A DNA stretch of 64,000 nt from Mesorhizobium kowhaii (GTDB lineage: Bacteria; Pseudomonadota; Alphaproteobacteria; Rhizobiales; Rhizobiaceae): assembly GCF_003253745.1 (NCBI RefSeq), contig NZ_MZXV01000040.1, positions 62,001-126,000 of the forward strand, in the 5' to 3' direction. The notes beneath the pieces were generated by a model, which saw only the letters and a program-made list of their open reading frames with translations, was not told the origin of the DNA and did not search any database. Each line of letters begins with the position of its first letter. Within the stretch, counting starts at the first letter, position 1. A program made the position numbers and the translations under genes. Shown here piece after piece: positions 25,674 to 35,454 of the stretch.

Positions 25674-26207
25674 ATGCCTGGTGCCCTTTCAGTCGTCCTG
25701 GCATTCGCATTGGCCGGAGGTCCGAACGGCAGCACTCCGACACCGGAGGAAACGGTTGCCTATTTCGTGCACGGCCTGGAACAGGGCGCGATCCCCAAAT
25801 ACGGGCAGCAGGCCGACGAACCGCTGAAGCAGGTGTCCCGATCGCCAGCGGTCTTCACCAGCACTAGCCCCAATGAGGTCGGCGACAAGATGGAGACGCT
25901 GAGGTTCACGGTGACGAAACTCAGCGATTGAACGTACAAGGCCGAACAGCAGTTCGAGGAAGACGGCGCCATCTACTACCGCCTGGCCTACGAAATGCGA
26001 CTTGGCGGCGTAACCGCCCTATCATTCGACAATCCGCCGGCAACCATCGCGCTGAAGGGGCTGGTGAAGACATGCACGACCGACACCGAGGGCAGTTGCG
26101 ACCTGATGCGCGAGCCCGAAACAATCGGCCCATTCTTCGGCGAGCCCGGCCAGGCCGAACAGGCGCTTGCCTATTTTCACGAGAAATTCTGCCCGCTGAA
26201 GCCGTAG
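25674..26207 (+). pseudogene. exported hypothetical protein interrupted by an in-frame TGA
   Basis: A GGGGA site precedes ATG 25674, which opens a short signal-like segment (MPGALSVVLAFALAGG) and a domain with PEETVAYFVHGLEQG. The frame stops at TGA 25929-25931 after TVTKLSD. The same frame then continues open for 91 codons (TYKAEQQFEEDGAIYYRLAYEM ... ALAYFHEKFCPLKP) to TAG 26205-26207. The downstream half has coding-like composition, so this was a single gene of about 177 codons and the TGA is a nonsense mutation of a Trp, Cys or Arg codon. I do not recognise the family. Confidence 0.7.
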
Positions 26208-26239
26208 CCCGAAAGGATGAACGGCCAAAACCAAAAGAA

Positions 26240-26266
26240 AGGGCCGATGCCTTTCGGCACCGGCCT
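26240..26266 (-). terminator. intrinsic terminator of ldtR
   Basis: On the minus strand ggccg-tgcc / ggca-cggcc form a stem around a gaaa loop, followed by ctttctttt. It lies about 60 bases after the ldtR stop. Confidence 0.8.
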
Positions 26267-26327
26267 TGACCAGAGGTCGACATTTCGGCCGCGCTTCTGT
26301 GGCGCGGGCCAGATTCGATGCGGCGTC

Positions 26328-26843
26328 TTACATCCGATAGGCGATGGTGTCGTTCCAGAAGCGGTCGAGCCGCTGCAGGGCGCGGTTCATCTGCTTGAAT
26401 TCTTCGGTGTTGATGCCACCGACCTGCTCGATCGAGCCGACATGGCGCTCATAAAGGCCGGCGACCACGTCCGCCACTTCGCTGCCCTTCGGCGTCAGCG
26501 AAACCCGCACCGAACGGCGATCGATGCGTGAGCGCTGGTGGTTGATGAATTCGAGGTCGACCAGCTTCTTCAGATTGTAGGAGACGTTCGAGCCGAGATA
26601 ATAGCCACGCGAACGCAGCTCGCCGGCGGTCAGTTCCGAATTGCCGATGTTGAACAGCAGCAGCGCCTGGATGGCATTGATGTCGGAGCGCCCGTTGCGG
26701 TCGAATTCGTCCTTGATCACGTCAAGCAGGCGGCGGTGCAGCCGCTCTACAAGCTGCAGCGATTCCATGTACAGCGAGCGGATAGCCTCGCGGCGGTCGT
26801 CGGATACGTTGGCGGTCTTCGCCGCCGGACGCGAATTGATCAT
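26328..26843 (-). CDS. ldtR: MarR family regulator LdtR
   Basis: The 171-residue protein is a winged helix of the MarR family: NAIQALLLFNIGNSELTAGELRSRGYYLGSNVSYNLKKLVDLEFINHQRSRIDRRSVRVSLTPKG (about 56-120). LNVSYN-type recognition and the DRRSV wing are intact. In Liberibacter and Sinorhizobium the orthologue activates the L,D-transpeptidase gene and affects osmotic tolerance; the ldtP gene nearby supports the same role here. A perfect palindrome cttaccggtaag (26951-26962) stands in its upstream region. Confidence 0.88.
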   Translation of the reverse strand: MINSRPAAKTANVSDDRREAIRSLYMESLQLVERLHRRLLDVIKDEFDRNGRSDINAIQALLLFNIGNSELTAGELRSRGYYLGSNVSYNLKKLVDLEFINHQRSRIDRRSVRVSLTPKGSEVADVVAGLYERHVGSIEQVGGINTEEFKQMNRALQRLDRFWNDTIAYRM

Positions 26844-26950
26844 TGTCTTTGCCTCTCGTTTGTCGCCCTGGTGATTTTTTGTTTTTCACCTTGATCGCGA
26901 CACTATCGAATACTCATAAAATTCGACTTAAACGCTAGGGCTAACAAGAG

Positions 26951-26962
26951 CTTACCGGTAAG
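26951..26962. promoter_or_regulatory. 12-bp palindrome upstream of ldtR
   Basis: The sequence cttaccggtaag is a perfect dyad located about 108 bases before the ldtR start. It is a candidate operator, possibly for autoregulation by LdtR, but no matching copy was found before ldtP. Confidence 0.35.
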
Positions 26963-27081
26963 AGGTTTCGAAAGAGGCTTAACGAACGGTCACCCGAGCA
27001 AGGATAATTAACCTAAAGATTTAGCCAACAATCGCGGGGCTGAATTGAGGCAGCCGCCAGGTCGCCAATGCGCTCAAGGGC

Positions 27082-27504
27082 TTAGTGCCGCACCGGTCGT
27101 TTCTGCAGCCAGATGGTCACGCGGAAAACGATATAAAGCAGCGCCACGGCCGCATGCGAGATGACGATGAGGGTGCGGTGGCCGAAAAGCTCGGGAAAAC
27201 CGGCATACATGACGGTCTCTGTCACCGCGCAGATGAACCAGATCACCGGCCCCCAGGACGCCAGCATCCACAGGCCGGCGGCGGCGAAGGGAAAAAACAC
27301 GGCGAGCGTCACCGCCGCCACCTGCCAGTGCACCGGCATCAGGTCGAAGCGCCACAACGGGCCCGGATAGAAGCCGATCAGCTTGATCCAGTAGAGGATG
27401 CCAAACAGCAGGCAGTAGCCGGCGACGACGCGCTGGAACCAGGCGAAGATCACCTCCACCCCGGAGGGCTGCAGCACGACGCGTCTGGAGGTCACCTCGC
27501 TCAC
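27082..27504 (-). CDS. DUF6163 family membrane protein
   Basis: I start at GTG 27504, which overlaps the stop of the upstream hydrolase gene (GTGA), giving 140 residues. The protein has four hydrophobic segments: EVIFAWFQRVVAGYCLLFGILYWIKLI, VHWQVAAVTLAVFFPFAAAGLWMLA, GPVIWFICAVTETVMYAG and LIVISHAAVALLYIVFRVTIWL. DUF6163 proteins are small inner-membrane proteins of unknown function in Hyphomicrobiales. Translational coupling with the CoA hydrolase is implied by the overlap. Confidence 0.8.
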   Translation of the reverse strand: MSEVTSRRVVLQPSGVEVIFAWFQRVVAGYCLLFGILYWIKLIGFYPGPLWRFDLMPVHWQVAAVTLAVFFPFAAAGLWMLASWGPVIWFICAVTETVMYAGFPELFGHRTLIVISHAAVALLYIVFRVTIWLQKRPVRH

Positions 27505-28544
27505 AGGTCGAGCTCCCGGTCGCCGAGCGAGGCGAAATAGGCGTCGACATCCGCCTCGCTGACCGCACCGAGGTTCGCCGGCCGCCATTGTGGCTTCGAG
27601 CCCTTGTCGATGATGGCGGCACGAATGCCTTCGTAGAAATCGTGGCCGGCCAGCATCCGGTTGAGGATGCGGAACTCCATCTTCATGCAGGCGTCCATGG
27701 ACAGGGTCAGCCCGGCGCTGATCTGGCGCCAGGCGACGCGCAGGCTGGTCGGCGAGCGCGTCCGGAGCGTCGCCAGCGTCTTTGCCGCGAACTCGTCGCC
27801 GCCTGCCGTCCGCTCCAGGCTGTCGATGACGGCCTTGAGGGATGGCTGTGAAAAATGACGGACGATCGCTTCCAGCGTCGGCCTGTCGGTCTCACGTTTT
27901 GCCTGGACGAAGAAACCGCGCAGCACCGATTCCGGATCGCCGGTCAGCGTCAGCCGGTCAAGGAAGCCGCGCTGGTCCTCGGCCTTGATGGTGTGGGTGG
28001 CCAGCCCCGACCACAGCGCGTCGCCATAGCGGATGCGATTGCCGGTCAGCGCCAGATACATGCCGAAGGAGCCGCCGAGATCGGGCAGCAAATGGCTGGC
28101 GCCGACATCCGGGAAAAAGCCGATGCCGACCTCCGGCATGGCGAACTGGGCATTCTCGGTCATCACCCGGTGCGAGCCGTGGAAGGAGATGCCGACGCCG
28201 CCGCCCATGACGATGCCGTCGATCAGGGCGACGTAGGGTTTCTTGAAGCTGTTGATGCGGGCGTTGAGCCGGTATTCATCGGCGAAGAATTCGACCGGCG
28301 GCTTTCCCGCCCGGCCGGCCTCGTAGATATGCAGGATGTCGCCGCCCGCCGAAAACGCCCTGCCCTCGGCCTTGACGAGGACGACATCGACGCCCTGGTC
28401 GGTCTCCCAGGCGGCAAGAGCAGCGTCGAGCGCCCGTATCATGCGATGCGTGACGGCATTGAGCGCCTGCGGTCGTGTCAACGTGACGACGCCGGCCCGG
28501 CCCAGATGTTCGAAGCGGATCTCGTCGCCTCCGCCAAAATCCAT
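27501..28544 (-). CDS. 3-hydroxyisobutyryl-CoA hydrolase / enoyl-CoA hydratase family
   Basis: The 347-residue crotonase-fold protein has the oxyanion-hole segments AEGRAFSAGGDILHIYEAGR (about 60-79) and the GGGVGISFHGSHRVMTENAQFAMPEVGIGFFPDVGASHLLPDL run (about 112-154). The Glu in PEVGIGF and the Asp in FPDVG, with overall length over 340, fit the 3-hydroxyisobutyryl-CoA hydrolase subgroup that acts in valine breakdown rather than simple enoyl-CoA hydratases of about 260 residues. No other valine pathway genes are nearby. Confidence 0.88.
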   Translation of the reverse strand: MDFGGGDEIRFEHLGRAGVVTLTRPQALNAVTHRMIRALDAALAAWETDQGVDVVLVKAEGRAFSAGGDILHIYEAGRAGKPPVEFFADEYRLNARINSFKKPYVALIDGIVMGGGVGISFHGSHRVMTENAQFAMPEVGIGFFPDVGASHLLPDLGGSFGMYLALTGNRIRYGDALWSGLATHTIKAEDQRGFLDRLTLTGDPESVLRGFFVQAKRETDRPTLEAIVRHFSQPSLKAVIDSLERTAGGDEFAAKTLATLRTRSPTSLRVAWRQISAGLTLSMDACMKMEFRILNRMLAGHDFYEGIRAAIIDKGSKPQWRPANLGAVSEADVDAYFASLGDRELDL

Positions 28545-28731
28545 CGTGAAAGAATCCCTCCCCCGCGCCGCCGGGATTGAAGTGCTAAAGCGTGGCGCAT
28601 GGGTGCGTCAATGCCAAGCCCGACCATCGTGCGCCTGTTTGGATCTCTGGAGAGGCAAGGCGCATCCTTTGCGTCCCTGCCAAATGGGTGCAACTTGTCC
28701 GCCTGTGAGGCTATCGAGAGACAATTTGGCG

Positions 28732-29193
28732 ATGCCGCGAACGTTCGACCCGGACGATGTTCTAAGTCGCCCGCTGATGGCGAATTTGGCGACCGTCAGC
28801 GCGGACGGCGCGCCGCGCAACGCGCCGGTATGGTTCATCTGGGAGGACGGTGCGATCTGGCTTCTCGGGTCATCGGATGGAAGCGCGGTAAAGCATCTCC
28901 TGAGAGACCCGCGCTGCGCGGTGGAAATTGTCCACTTCGACAACAATGCCGGCATCCTGCTGCATCTCGGGCTGCGCGGCGCCGCCACCATCGAACCGAT
29001 GTCGCCAGACCGCTTCAATCGGCTCCTTCACAAATATCTCGGACCCGAAGCAAGCTGGAATGAATGGTTCATCGACAACGTGGCCCAGATCGAACATCCT
29101 GACGGGCGCATGATCAGGCTTGCCCCTGTCAGCATTTTCACCAACAACGTATCGTTCTTCAGAACCGGCCCTGACTTCGCATGGCCGCCATAA
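28732..29193 (+). CDS. PNPOx-like (pyridoxamine 5'-phosphate oxidase family) protein
   Basis: The 153-residue protein from MPRTFDPDDV has the split-barrel FMN-binding fold: LMANLATVSADGAPRNAPVWFIWEDGAIWLLGSSDGSAVKHLLRDPRCAVEIV (about 15-67). This matches the general stress / PNPOx-like family, whose members bind flavin or heme. The true substrate is unknown. It stands alone between divergent and unrelated genes. The start is inferred from the domain boundary; no strong ribosome-binding site is visible. Confidence 0.75.
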   Translation: MPRTFDPDDVLSRPLMANLATVSADGAPRNAPVWFIWEDGAIWLLGSSDGSAVKHLLRDPRCAVEIVHFDNNAGILLHLGLRGAATIEPMSPDRFNRLLHKYLGPEASWNEWFIDNVAQIEHPDGRMIRLAPVSIFTNNVSFFRTGPDFAWPP

Positions 29194-29226
29194 GTCGACG
29201 ACGGTTTTCGAAGCGGACGGTGAGCC

Positions 29227-30054
29227 ATGCCTCGGTTTTTGCGCCTTGCCCTTGTTGTGGGGGGCCTGCTGGCCCTCTACGCCGCCAATGGTCCGGCCAG
29301 GGCAGCTAATGTCGAGGATCTCTACCAATCACAGACTATCGTCACCGGCCAGGGCGAGCCGAACCGCCAGGCCGGCTTCAAGATCTGCCTCGATGCGGTT
29401 CTGGTCAGGGTTTCCGGCGATCAGCGCCTGGTGGCGAAACCCGAGATGACGGAGCTGCGCGACAAGGCCGGCAGCTTTGTCACCGGTTTCCGCTATCGCG
29501 ACCGCATGGAAGGCATTCCGGTGCATGACGAACAGGGCACGCACGACCGGCCGCACGACCTTTATTGCCAATACACGCCGGCGACGATTGACCCGGTGCT
29601 GGCTTCGCTCGGCAGCAAGCCTTGGCTGGCCGAACGGCCGACGCTCTCGGTCGTCCTGGCTGTGGACGACTCGCGCCGACATTTTGTCCTTGCCAGTGAT
29701 GGGGACGAAAATCCGTACATGATAGAGTCTTTTCAATCGGCCGCCGGCCCCATGGCGATGTCGATTGTCGTTCCGAACAAGGCGACACTCGCCAAGGCCG
29801 AACTCACTTTCGAAGAGGTGGGTCCTATCTCACCCGAACTGCTAGGCAGTGTTGCAAGAAGTATTGGCAGCCGCCAGGTCTTGGCTGGCAGCATCGTGTG
29901 GAGCGACAAGGAACTGGGCTGGATCGCCGATTGGCGGCTTAATGAGGACGGGAAGACCTATCATTGGCAAGTGCGCGGCGTTAGTTTCGACGAAGCGTTT
30001 CGTGTCGCCATGCGGGGTGCTGCTCAGATCCTTTCGGGCAATGGATCGCCTTGA
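29227..30054 (+). CDS. DUF2066 domain-containing exported protein
   Basis: The 275-residue protein has a signal peptide (FLRLALVVGGLLALYAANGPARA) and DUF2066: VEDLYQSQTIVTGQGEPNRQAGFKICLDAVLVRVSGDQRL near residues 28-67. Members are periplasmic and of unknown function. The second half (SRQVLAGSIVWSDKELGWIADWRL) keeps the family's conserved Trp residues. It precedes hemB by 99 bases on the same strand. Confidence 0.82.
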   Translation: MPRFLRLALVVGGLLALYAANGPARAANVEDLYQSQTIVTGQGEPNRQAGFKICLDAVLVRVSGDQRLVAKPEMTELRDKAGSFVTGFRYRDRMEGIPVHDEQGTHDRPHDLYCQYTPATIDPVLASLGSKPWLAERPTLSVVLAVDDSRRHFVLASDGDENPYMIESFQSAAGPMAMSIVVPNKATLAKAELTFEEVGPISPELLGSVARSIGSRQVLAGSIVWSDKELGWIADWRLNEDGKTYHWQVRGVSFDEAFRVAMRGAAQILSGNGSP

Positions 30055-30153
30055 CAGGCCGTGCTGCCCTCAGCGCGATTTGCTGGCACAAACGTGTCGC
30101 ATTGGTCAGCGGCAAGGGCTCATGGTAAAAGCCACCGACCCGGAGTTTTGGCG

Positions 30154-31185
<1,032 letters not shown>

Positions 31186-31330
31186 CTTCTTTTCCCGCCG
31201 ATGGCCGATCGCGGCGAACAGTGCCGGCGGTCTCCTGGATATCCATGACAGTTTCCAGCTTCCCGACCAAGGAGCAGAGCGCGAGGGTCGTTTGACCAAT
31301 CCCCTGACTTGTTTGCGCTTAAAAAACCGC

Positions 31331-31379
31331 TTGCAATTCGCAATCAGTTTGCTACGAAACAACTGCTTGCAAATTACAA
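31331..31379. promoter_or_regulatory. two TTGCAA-type dyads upstream of the DHFR-family gene
   Basis: ttgcaattcgcaa (31331-31343) and ttgcaaattacaa (31367-31379) are related imperfect palindromes whose starts are 36 bases apart, each preceded by gc. They lie 22-70 bases before the start of the gene at 31401. They look like operators for a dimeric winged-helix repressor, which is not encoded adjacent. Confidence 0.5.
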
Positions 31380-31400
31380 CTGATTATCGAGGAGGCTCTC

Positions 31401-32045
31401 ATGTCCAAACTTCGAGTCAATGCTTTCAGCCTGTCGCTCGACGGCTATGGCGCTGGTCCCGATCAGGATCTGCAAAATCCGCTCGGTGTTGGCGGGGAAG
31501 CCCTGCACAAATGGGCTTTCAGCACCCGCACCTTCCGCAAGATGTTCGGAGAGGAAGGCGGCGCGACCGGCACTGACGAGGATTTTGCGGCGCGCAGCAT
31601 GGAGAATCTCGGCGCCTGGATCCTCGGCCGCAACATGTTCGGGCCGATCCGGGACGAATGGCCGGATGATAGCTGGAAGGGCTGGTGGGGCAACAACCCG
31701 CCCTACCATGTGCCGGTGTTCGTACTGACCCACCACAAGCGGGCATCCTTCACAATGGAAGGCGGCACGACCTTCCACTTCGTCACCGACGGCATCCATT
31801 CGGCGCTTGAACAAGCGAAAGCAGCGGCTGATGGCAAGGACGTGCGGGTCGGTGGTGGCGTCGCCACCATCCGGCAATATCTCCAGGAGAAACTGATCGA
31901 CGAGATGCATCTGGCGATCGCGCCGGTGCTGCTTGGCGCCGGCGAGAACCTTTTTGCCGGCCTGGACATGCCCAAGCTCGGTTACCTCTGCAGCGAGCAA
32001 GTTGCCACCCCGCTCGCCACCCACGTGGTCATCAAGCGGGCGTAG
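31401..32045 (+). CDS. dihydrofolate reductase family (RibD C-terminal-like) protein
   Basis: A GAGGAGG site precedes the ATG. The 214-residue protein begins SKLRVNAFSLSLDGYGAGPDQ and has AWILGRNMFGPIRDEW (about 73-88), VFVLTHHKRASF (about 106-117), KDVRVGGGVATIRQYLQEKLIDEMHLAIAPVLLG (about 147-180). This is the NADPH-binding fold shared by DHFR and the RibD reductase. Stand-alone members of this kind are reductases of unknown substrate, often under drug- or stress-responsive control. The upstream dyads suggest inducible expression. Confidence 0.88.
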   Translation: MSKLRVNAFSLSLDGYGAGPDQDLQNPLGVGGEALHKWAFSTRTFRKMFGEEGGATGTDEDFAARSMENLGAWILGRNMFGPIRDEWPDDSWKGWWGNNPPYHVPVFVLTHHKRASFTMEGGTTFHFVTDGIHSALEQAKAAADGKDVRVGGGVATIRQYLQEKLIDEMHLAIAPVLLGAGENLFAGLDMPKLGYLCSEQVATPLATHVVIKRA

Positions 32046-32067
32046 ATCGCGAAACCCTTGGTGCAGG

Positions 32068-32100
32068 CCCTTTCTCCCCGTCACTATACGGGGAGAAGGG
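32068..32100. terminator. hairpin between convergent genes, related to the 48-kb repeat
   Basis: ctccccg / cggggag with outer ccctt / aaggg arms forms a stem with one bulged T around a 9-base loop. It lies between the ends of the DHFR-family gene and ppk2. The arms (ttctcccc / ggggagaa) match the ends of the larger palindromic repeat at 48144-48330. Confidence 0.55.
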
Positions 32101-32109
32101 AACCCTACC

Positions 32110-33030
32110 TCAGTACTTCTCCGGCACGTAGAGTTCGCGCGGCAGCGTCTGGCGTTCGTACTCGGGATTGAAGACACGCTCGGGCAGCGTGATCTCCTCG
32201 TGCGGCACCTCTTCATACGGCATCTGCTTGAGCAAATGGTCGATGCAGTTCAGCCGCGCCCGCTTCTTGTCGTTGCCCTCGACGATGAACCAGGGCGCTT
32301 CGGGAATGTTGGTGCGGGCGAAGGTCTCTTCCTTGGCTTTGGTGTACTGTTCCCAACGCACGCGCGACTGCAGGTCCATCGGCGACAGTTTCCACTGCTT
32401 CATCGGATCGTGGATGCGCATCAGGAAGCGCATCTGCTGCTCCTCGTCGGTGATCGAGAACCAGTATTTGACCACGGTGACGCCCGAGCGGACCAGCATC
32501 CGCTCGAACTCCGGCACGTCGCGGAAGAATTCTTCGACCTGATCGGGCTCGGCAAAACCCATCACCCGTTCAACGCCGGAGCGGTTGTACCAGGAGCGGT
32601 CGAACAGCACGATCTCGCCGCCGGCCGGCAGATGCGGCACATAGCGCTGGAAATACCATTGCGACTTCTCGCGCTCGGTCGGCGCCGGAAGGGCGACGAC
32701 ACGGCAGATGCGCGGATTGAGCCGCTGGGTGATGCGCTTGATGACGCCGCCCTTGCCGGCGGAGTCGCGGCCCTCGAAGATCACCACCAGCTTCTTCTTG
32801 TGATAGGCGACCCAGGATTGCAGCTTGATCAATTCGGACTGCAATGTGATCAGGTCGCGAAAATACTGCATGCGATCGATCGATGGCGGATGCGAGTTCT
32901 TGTAGATCTTGGCGATCTCCATCGACAGTGCCGGCTCCGACATTTCGAGCTCATAGTCCTCGTCGAGCGTGTCGGCGAGCTCGGCTTCAAGCCAGTCCTT
33001 GGCGGGAGAATTCTGTCTTAGCTCGGTCAT
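32110..33030 (-). CDS. ppk2: polyphosphate kinase 2
   Basis: A GGAG site precedes MTELRQNSPA, giving 306 residues. Walker A is FEGRDSAGKGG (85-95) and Walker B lies in VLFDRSWYNRSGVERVMGF (141-159). The lid region has TEREKSQWYFQRY. PPK2 uses polyphosphate to phosphorylate nucleotides (GDP or ADP) or runs in reverse. Length and motif order fit the one-domain class I enzymes. A 16-residue longer frame upstream is less likely. Confidence 0.93.
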   Translation of the reverse strand: MTELRQNSPAKDWLEAELADTLDEDYELEMSEPALSMEIAKIYKNSHPPSIDRMQYFRDLITLQSELIKLQSWVAYHKKKLVVIFEGRDSAGKGGVIKRITQRLNPRICRVVALPAPTEREKSQWYFQRYVPHLPAGGEIVLFDRSWYNRSGVERVMGFAEPDQVEEFFRDVPEFERMLVRSGVTVVKYWFSITDEEQQMRFLMRIHDPMKQWKLSPMDLQSRVRWEQYTKAKEETFARTNIPEAPWFIVEGNDKKRARLNCIDHLLKQMPYEEVPHEEITLPERVFNPEYERQTLPRELYVPEKY

Positions 33031-33294
33031 ATCAGTTGCTCCGCTTGCAAGCCCTGTCCATCCACGTCCGGCGCCCAAACCCCTGGCCTGCGTCCCGGAG
33101 TGGCAACACCTGAGCCGACTTCAATATAGACCGGCAATGACGGTTTTATTGCAGACTGGAGCGAGACTGCCGCCACTGCAAATTCCGCGAGGCATGATCG
33201 ATCCATCGTCGTGGCATGGCGACAAGCGGTCTAAATTGTCCTACAAATATCTTTCCCCAAAGCCCCCTTCCCCAATGCAATCGCGAGGACTGAC

Positions 33295-34338
33295 ATGGAA
33301 TACCGCACCCTCGGCCGTTCCGGCTTGAAAGTTTCGACACTGACCATGGGCACCATGACCTTCGGCGGTGCCGGCGCGTTTTCGGCTGTCGGCAAAACCG
33401 ACCTCGACGAGGCGCGCCGGATGATCGACCTTTGCATCGATGCCGGCATCAACGTCATCGACACCGCCAATGTCTATTCGAACGGCATCTCGGAAGAGAT
33501 CATCGGCGAAGCGCTCGGCGGCAAGCGCAAGGGCGACGTGCTGATCGCCTCCAAGGCGCGGATGCGGATCGGCAACGGTCCCAACGATGAAGGCCTGTCG
33601 CGCTATCACCTGATCCGCGAATGCGAGAAAAGCCTGAAGCGGCTGAAGACCGACGTCATCGACATCTACTTCCTGCACGAATGGGATGGCACGACACCGC
33701 TCGAGGAAACCATCGCCGCGCTTGATACGCTGGTTGCCCAGGGCAAGGTCCGCTATGTCGGCTGCTCCAACTATTCCGGCTGGCAGGTGATGAAGGCGCT
33801 GGGCATCAGCGACAGCCATCACCAGCCGCGCTTTGTCACCCAGCAGATCCACTACACGTTGGAAGCGCGCGAGGCGGAGTATGAATTGCTGCCGATTTCG
33901 GTCGATCAGGGGTTGGGCGTGCTGGTCTGGAGCCCGCTTGCCGGCGGATTGCTCTCCGGCAAATACCGCCGCGACAGCCCGACCGCCCGCCAGCTCGCCG
34001 GCTGGTCCGAACCGCCGATCCGCGACGAGGACCGGCTCTGGCGGATCGTGGACGTCCTTGTCGAGATCGGCACGCAGCGCGGCGTGTCGGCAGCGCAGGT
34101 GGCGCTGGCCTGGCTGCTCGGCCGGCCGGCGGTCAGTTCGCTGGTGATCGGCGGCAGGACCGAAACGCAGTTTCGGGACAACATCGCGGCGGCAAGCCTG
34201 GCGCTCACCAGCGAGGAGCGTGACCGCCTCGACGCGGTCAGCCGGCCGCCTTTGCTCTATCCCTACTGGCACCAGCAACTGACGGCAAAGGACCGCTTCG
34301 GCGCCGCCGATCTGGTTCTCGATCGCAGCGGCGTGTGA
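33295..34338 (+). CDS. aldo/keto reductase
   Basis: The 347-residue TIM-barrel protein begins MEYRTLGRSGLKVSTLTMGTMTFGG and shows the catalytic set: Asp and Tyr in NVIDTANVYSNGISEE (about 46-61), Lys in DVLIASKARMRIG (about 82-94) and His in DIYFLHEWDGTTPLEE (about 123-138). It reduces carbonyls with NADPH. It resembles YajO/PhcB-like AKR families; the substrate is unknown. Confidence 0.9.
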   Translation: MEYRTLGRSGLKVSTLTMGTMTFGGAGAFSAVGKTDLDEARRMIDLCIDAGINVIDTANVYSNGISEEIIGEALGGKRKGDVLIASKARMRIGNGPNDEGLSRYHLIRECEKSLKRLKTDVIDIYFLHEWDGTTPLEETIAALDTLVAQGKVRYVGCSNYSGWQVMKALGISDSHHQPRFVTQQIHYTLEAREAEYELLPISVDQGLGVLVWSPLAGGLLSGKYRRDSPTARQLAGWSEPPIRDEDRLWRIVDVLVEIGTQRGVSAAQVALAWLLGRPAVSSLVIGGRTETQFRDNIAAASLALTSEERDRLDAVSRPPLLYPYWHQQLTAKDRFGAADLVLDRSGV

Positions 34339-34380
34339 GCACAGGTTTCGATGGCCCGGCGGACGATGCCCGCCGGGCAC

Positions 34381-34485
34381 TTAAAGCGCATCGCCTCGAA
34401 ACGGAATCATGCGACGCACTTTAAGTCTTTTGTTTATGCATGTCGTAGTCTGAAAACCGGGGCCACTTTTGAGCGACATGCATCA
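34381..34485. repeat. dispersed rhizobial palindromic repeat (copy 2)
   Basis: Two linked dyads are present: ttaaagcgcatcgc ... gcgacgcactttaa, and atgcatgtcg ... gcgacatgcat with the core tgaaaaccgg / ccactttt. The second dyad matches the element at 23611-23665. It lies in the convergent gap between the aldo/keto reductase and the GT90 gene. Confidence 0.7.
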
Positions 34486-35454
34486 GCCCGTGATATAGCC
34501 CCAGACCTCGGGATCAGGCTCGATCTGGCCGCTGAGCACAAAGTATTTGTAGAGCACGAGCAGGGAGATCGCCTGCTCGGCCTTCTCGTTGGCGAATGTC
34601 CGGCAATAGGCATTCGCCGCCGCAATGATGCGTTCGGCCGCTGCCGGGTGCTGTTCGAAATAGCGCACCTTTTCGGCAAGGTCGGCGAAATCCGGGTCGA
34701 GCGGTACATAGTGGACGTTGGCCTCGAGTTGCTTCTCCCCGAACCATGTCTCGTATGTCGGCGGCAGCATCAGGCAGAGCGAATTCGAATTCATGATCCA
34801 TTTGAGATTGGTCGCCACGTCATTGCCTTCGAGCGAGACGATGTAGCGATAACGCTGCTGCTGGCTGATGCTGAGAAATGGCTTGCTATACTCGGCCGGC
34901 GCGTATGACTTGTGTGAGCCGGCGTCGCAAAACGGCAGATCGCGCACGGCATCCAGAAATCTTGTCCGTATCGGATTGTTGAGATCGCCGCGCCAGACCA
35001 CGGCCGGGAGCTTGTCGGCGAACGCGGTTGCGTCGGCAGGCATGTGGAAGTGCCGGAACTTGTTGAATTTCAGAATGATCGCATTGCTGTTGTCGGCATG
35101 GATCGGCCGATTCTTGACGAGCGACGGCACCTCCGGCACGTCGACAACATCGCCGAATTGCAGGTCGATGAGCAATTTGGGGTCGAAATACCGGGCAATC
35201 TCCTTGAGGTCGTAATAGTACATGCTCGGTACGAAGGGCAGATTGTCGATACGCACTGCCGCCGGGCTGGGCGAAAATGCGTCCTGCAGCTTGTTGTAGT
35301 AGTTCAACCGCTGGCGAACCGAACCGTCCGCAAGCAGGGATTTTTCGAGGCGACCCGCCAGCCGCCGGCGGAACAGCGCCTGCGGCGCGATATCGCGCGC
35401 GACGTTTCGCGCATAATAGAAAACCCTTGCCGTCGTTCGCTGTATGGTGGCCAT
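34483..35454 (-). CDS. GT90 (LpsA/CAP10-like) glycosyltransferase
   Basis: The 323-residue protein has the GT90 landmarks: KLPAVVWRGDLNNPIRTRFLDAVRDLPFCDAG (about 149-180), YRYIVSLEGNDVATNLKWIMNSNSLCLM (about 202-229) and YETWFGEKQLEANVHYVPLDPDFADLAEKVRYFEQHP (about 234-270). Bacterial members modify lipopolysaccharide core or O-antigen. No signal peptide or membrane segment is seen, so it is cytoplasmic or peripheral. It stands alone without other surface polysaccharide genes. Confidence 0.82.
   Translation of the reverse strand: MATIQRTTARVFYYARNVARDIAPQALFRRRLAGRLEKSLLADGSVRQRLNYYNKLQDAFSPSPAAVRIDNLPFVPSMYYYDLKEIARYFDPKLLIDLQFGDVVDVPEVPSLVKNRPIHADNSNAIILKFNKFRHFHMPADATAFADKLPAVVWRGDLNNPIRTRFLDAVRDLPFCDAGSHKSYAPAEYSKPFLSISQQQRYRYIVSLEGNDVATNLKWIMNSNSLCLMLPPTYETWFGEKQLEANVHYVPLDPDFADLAEKVRYFEQHPAAAERIIAAANAYCRTFANEKAEQAISLLVLYKYFVLSGQIEPDPEVWGYITG

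Noticed and set aside
25929..25931. TGA read as selenocysteine in the gene at 25674
   Set aside because: No obvious SECIS-like hairpin directly follows, no selenoprotein family is recognised, and the residue context is not a redox motif; a nonsense mutation is simpler.
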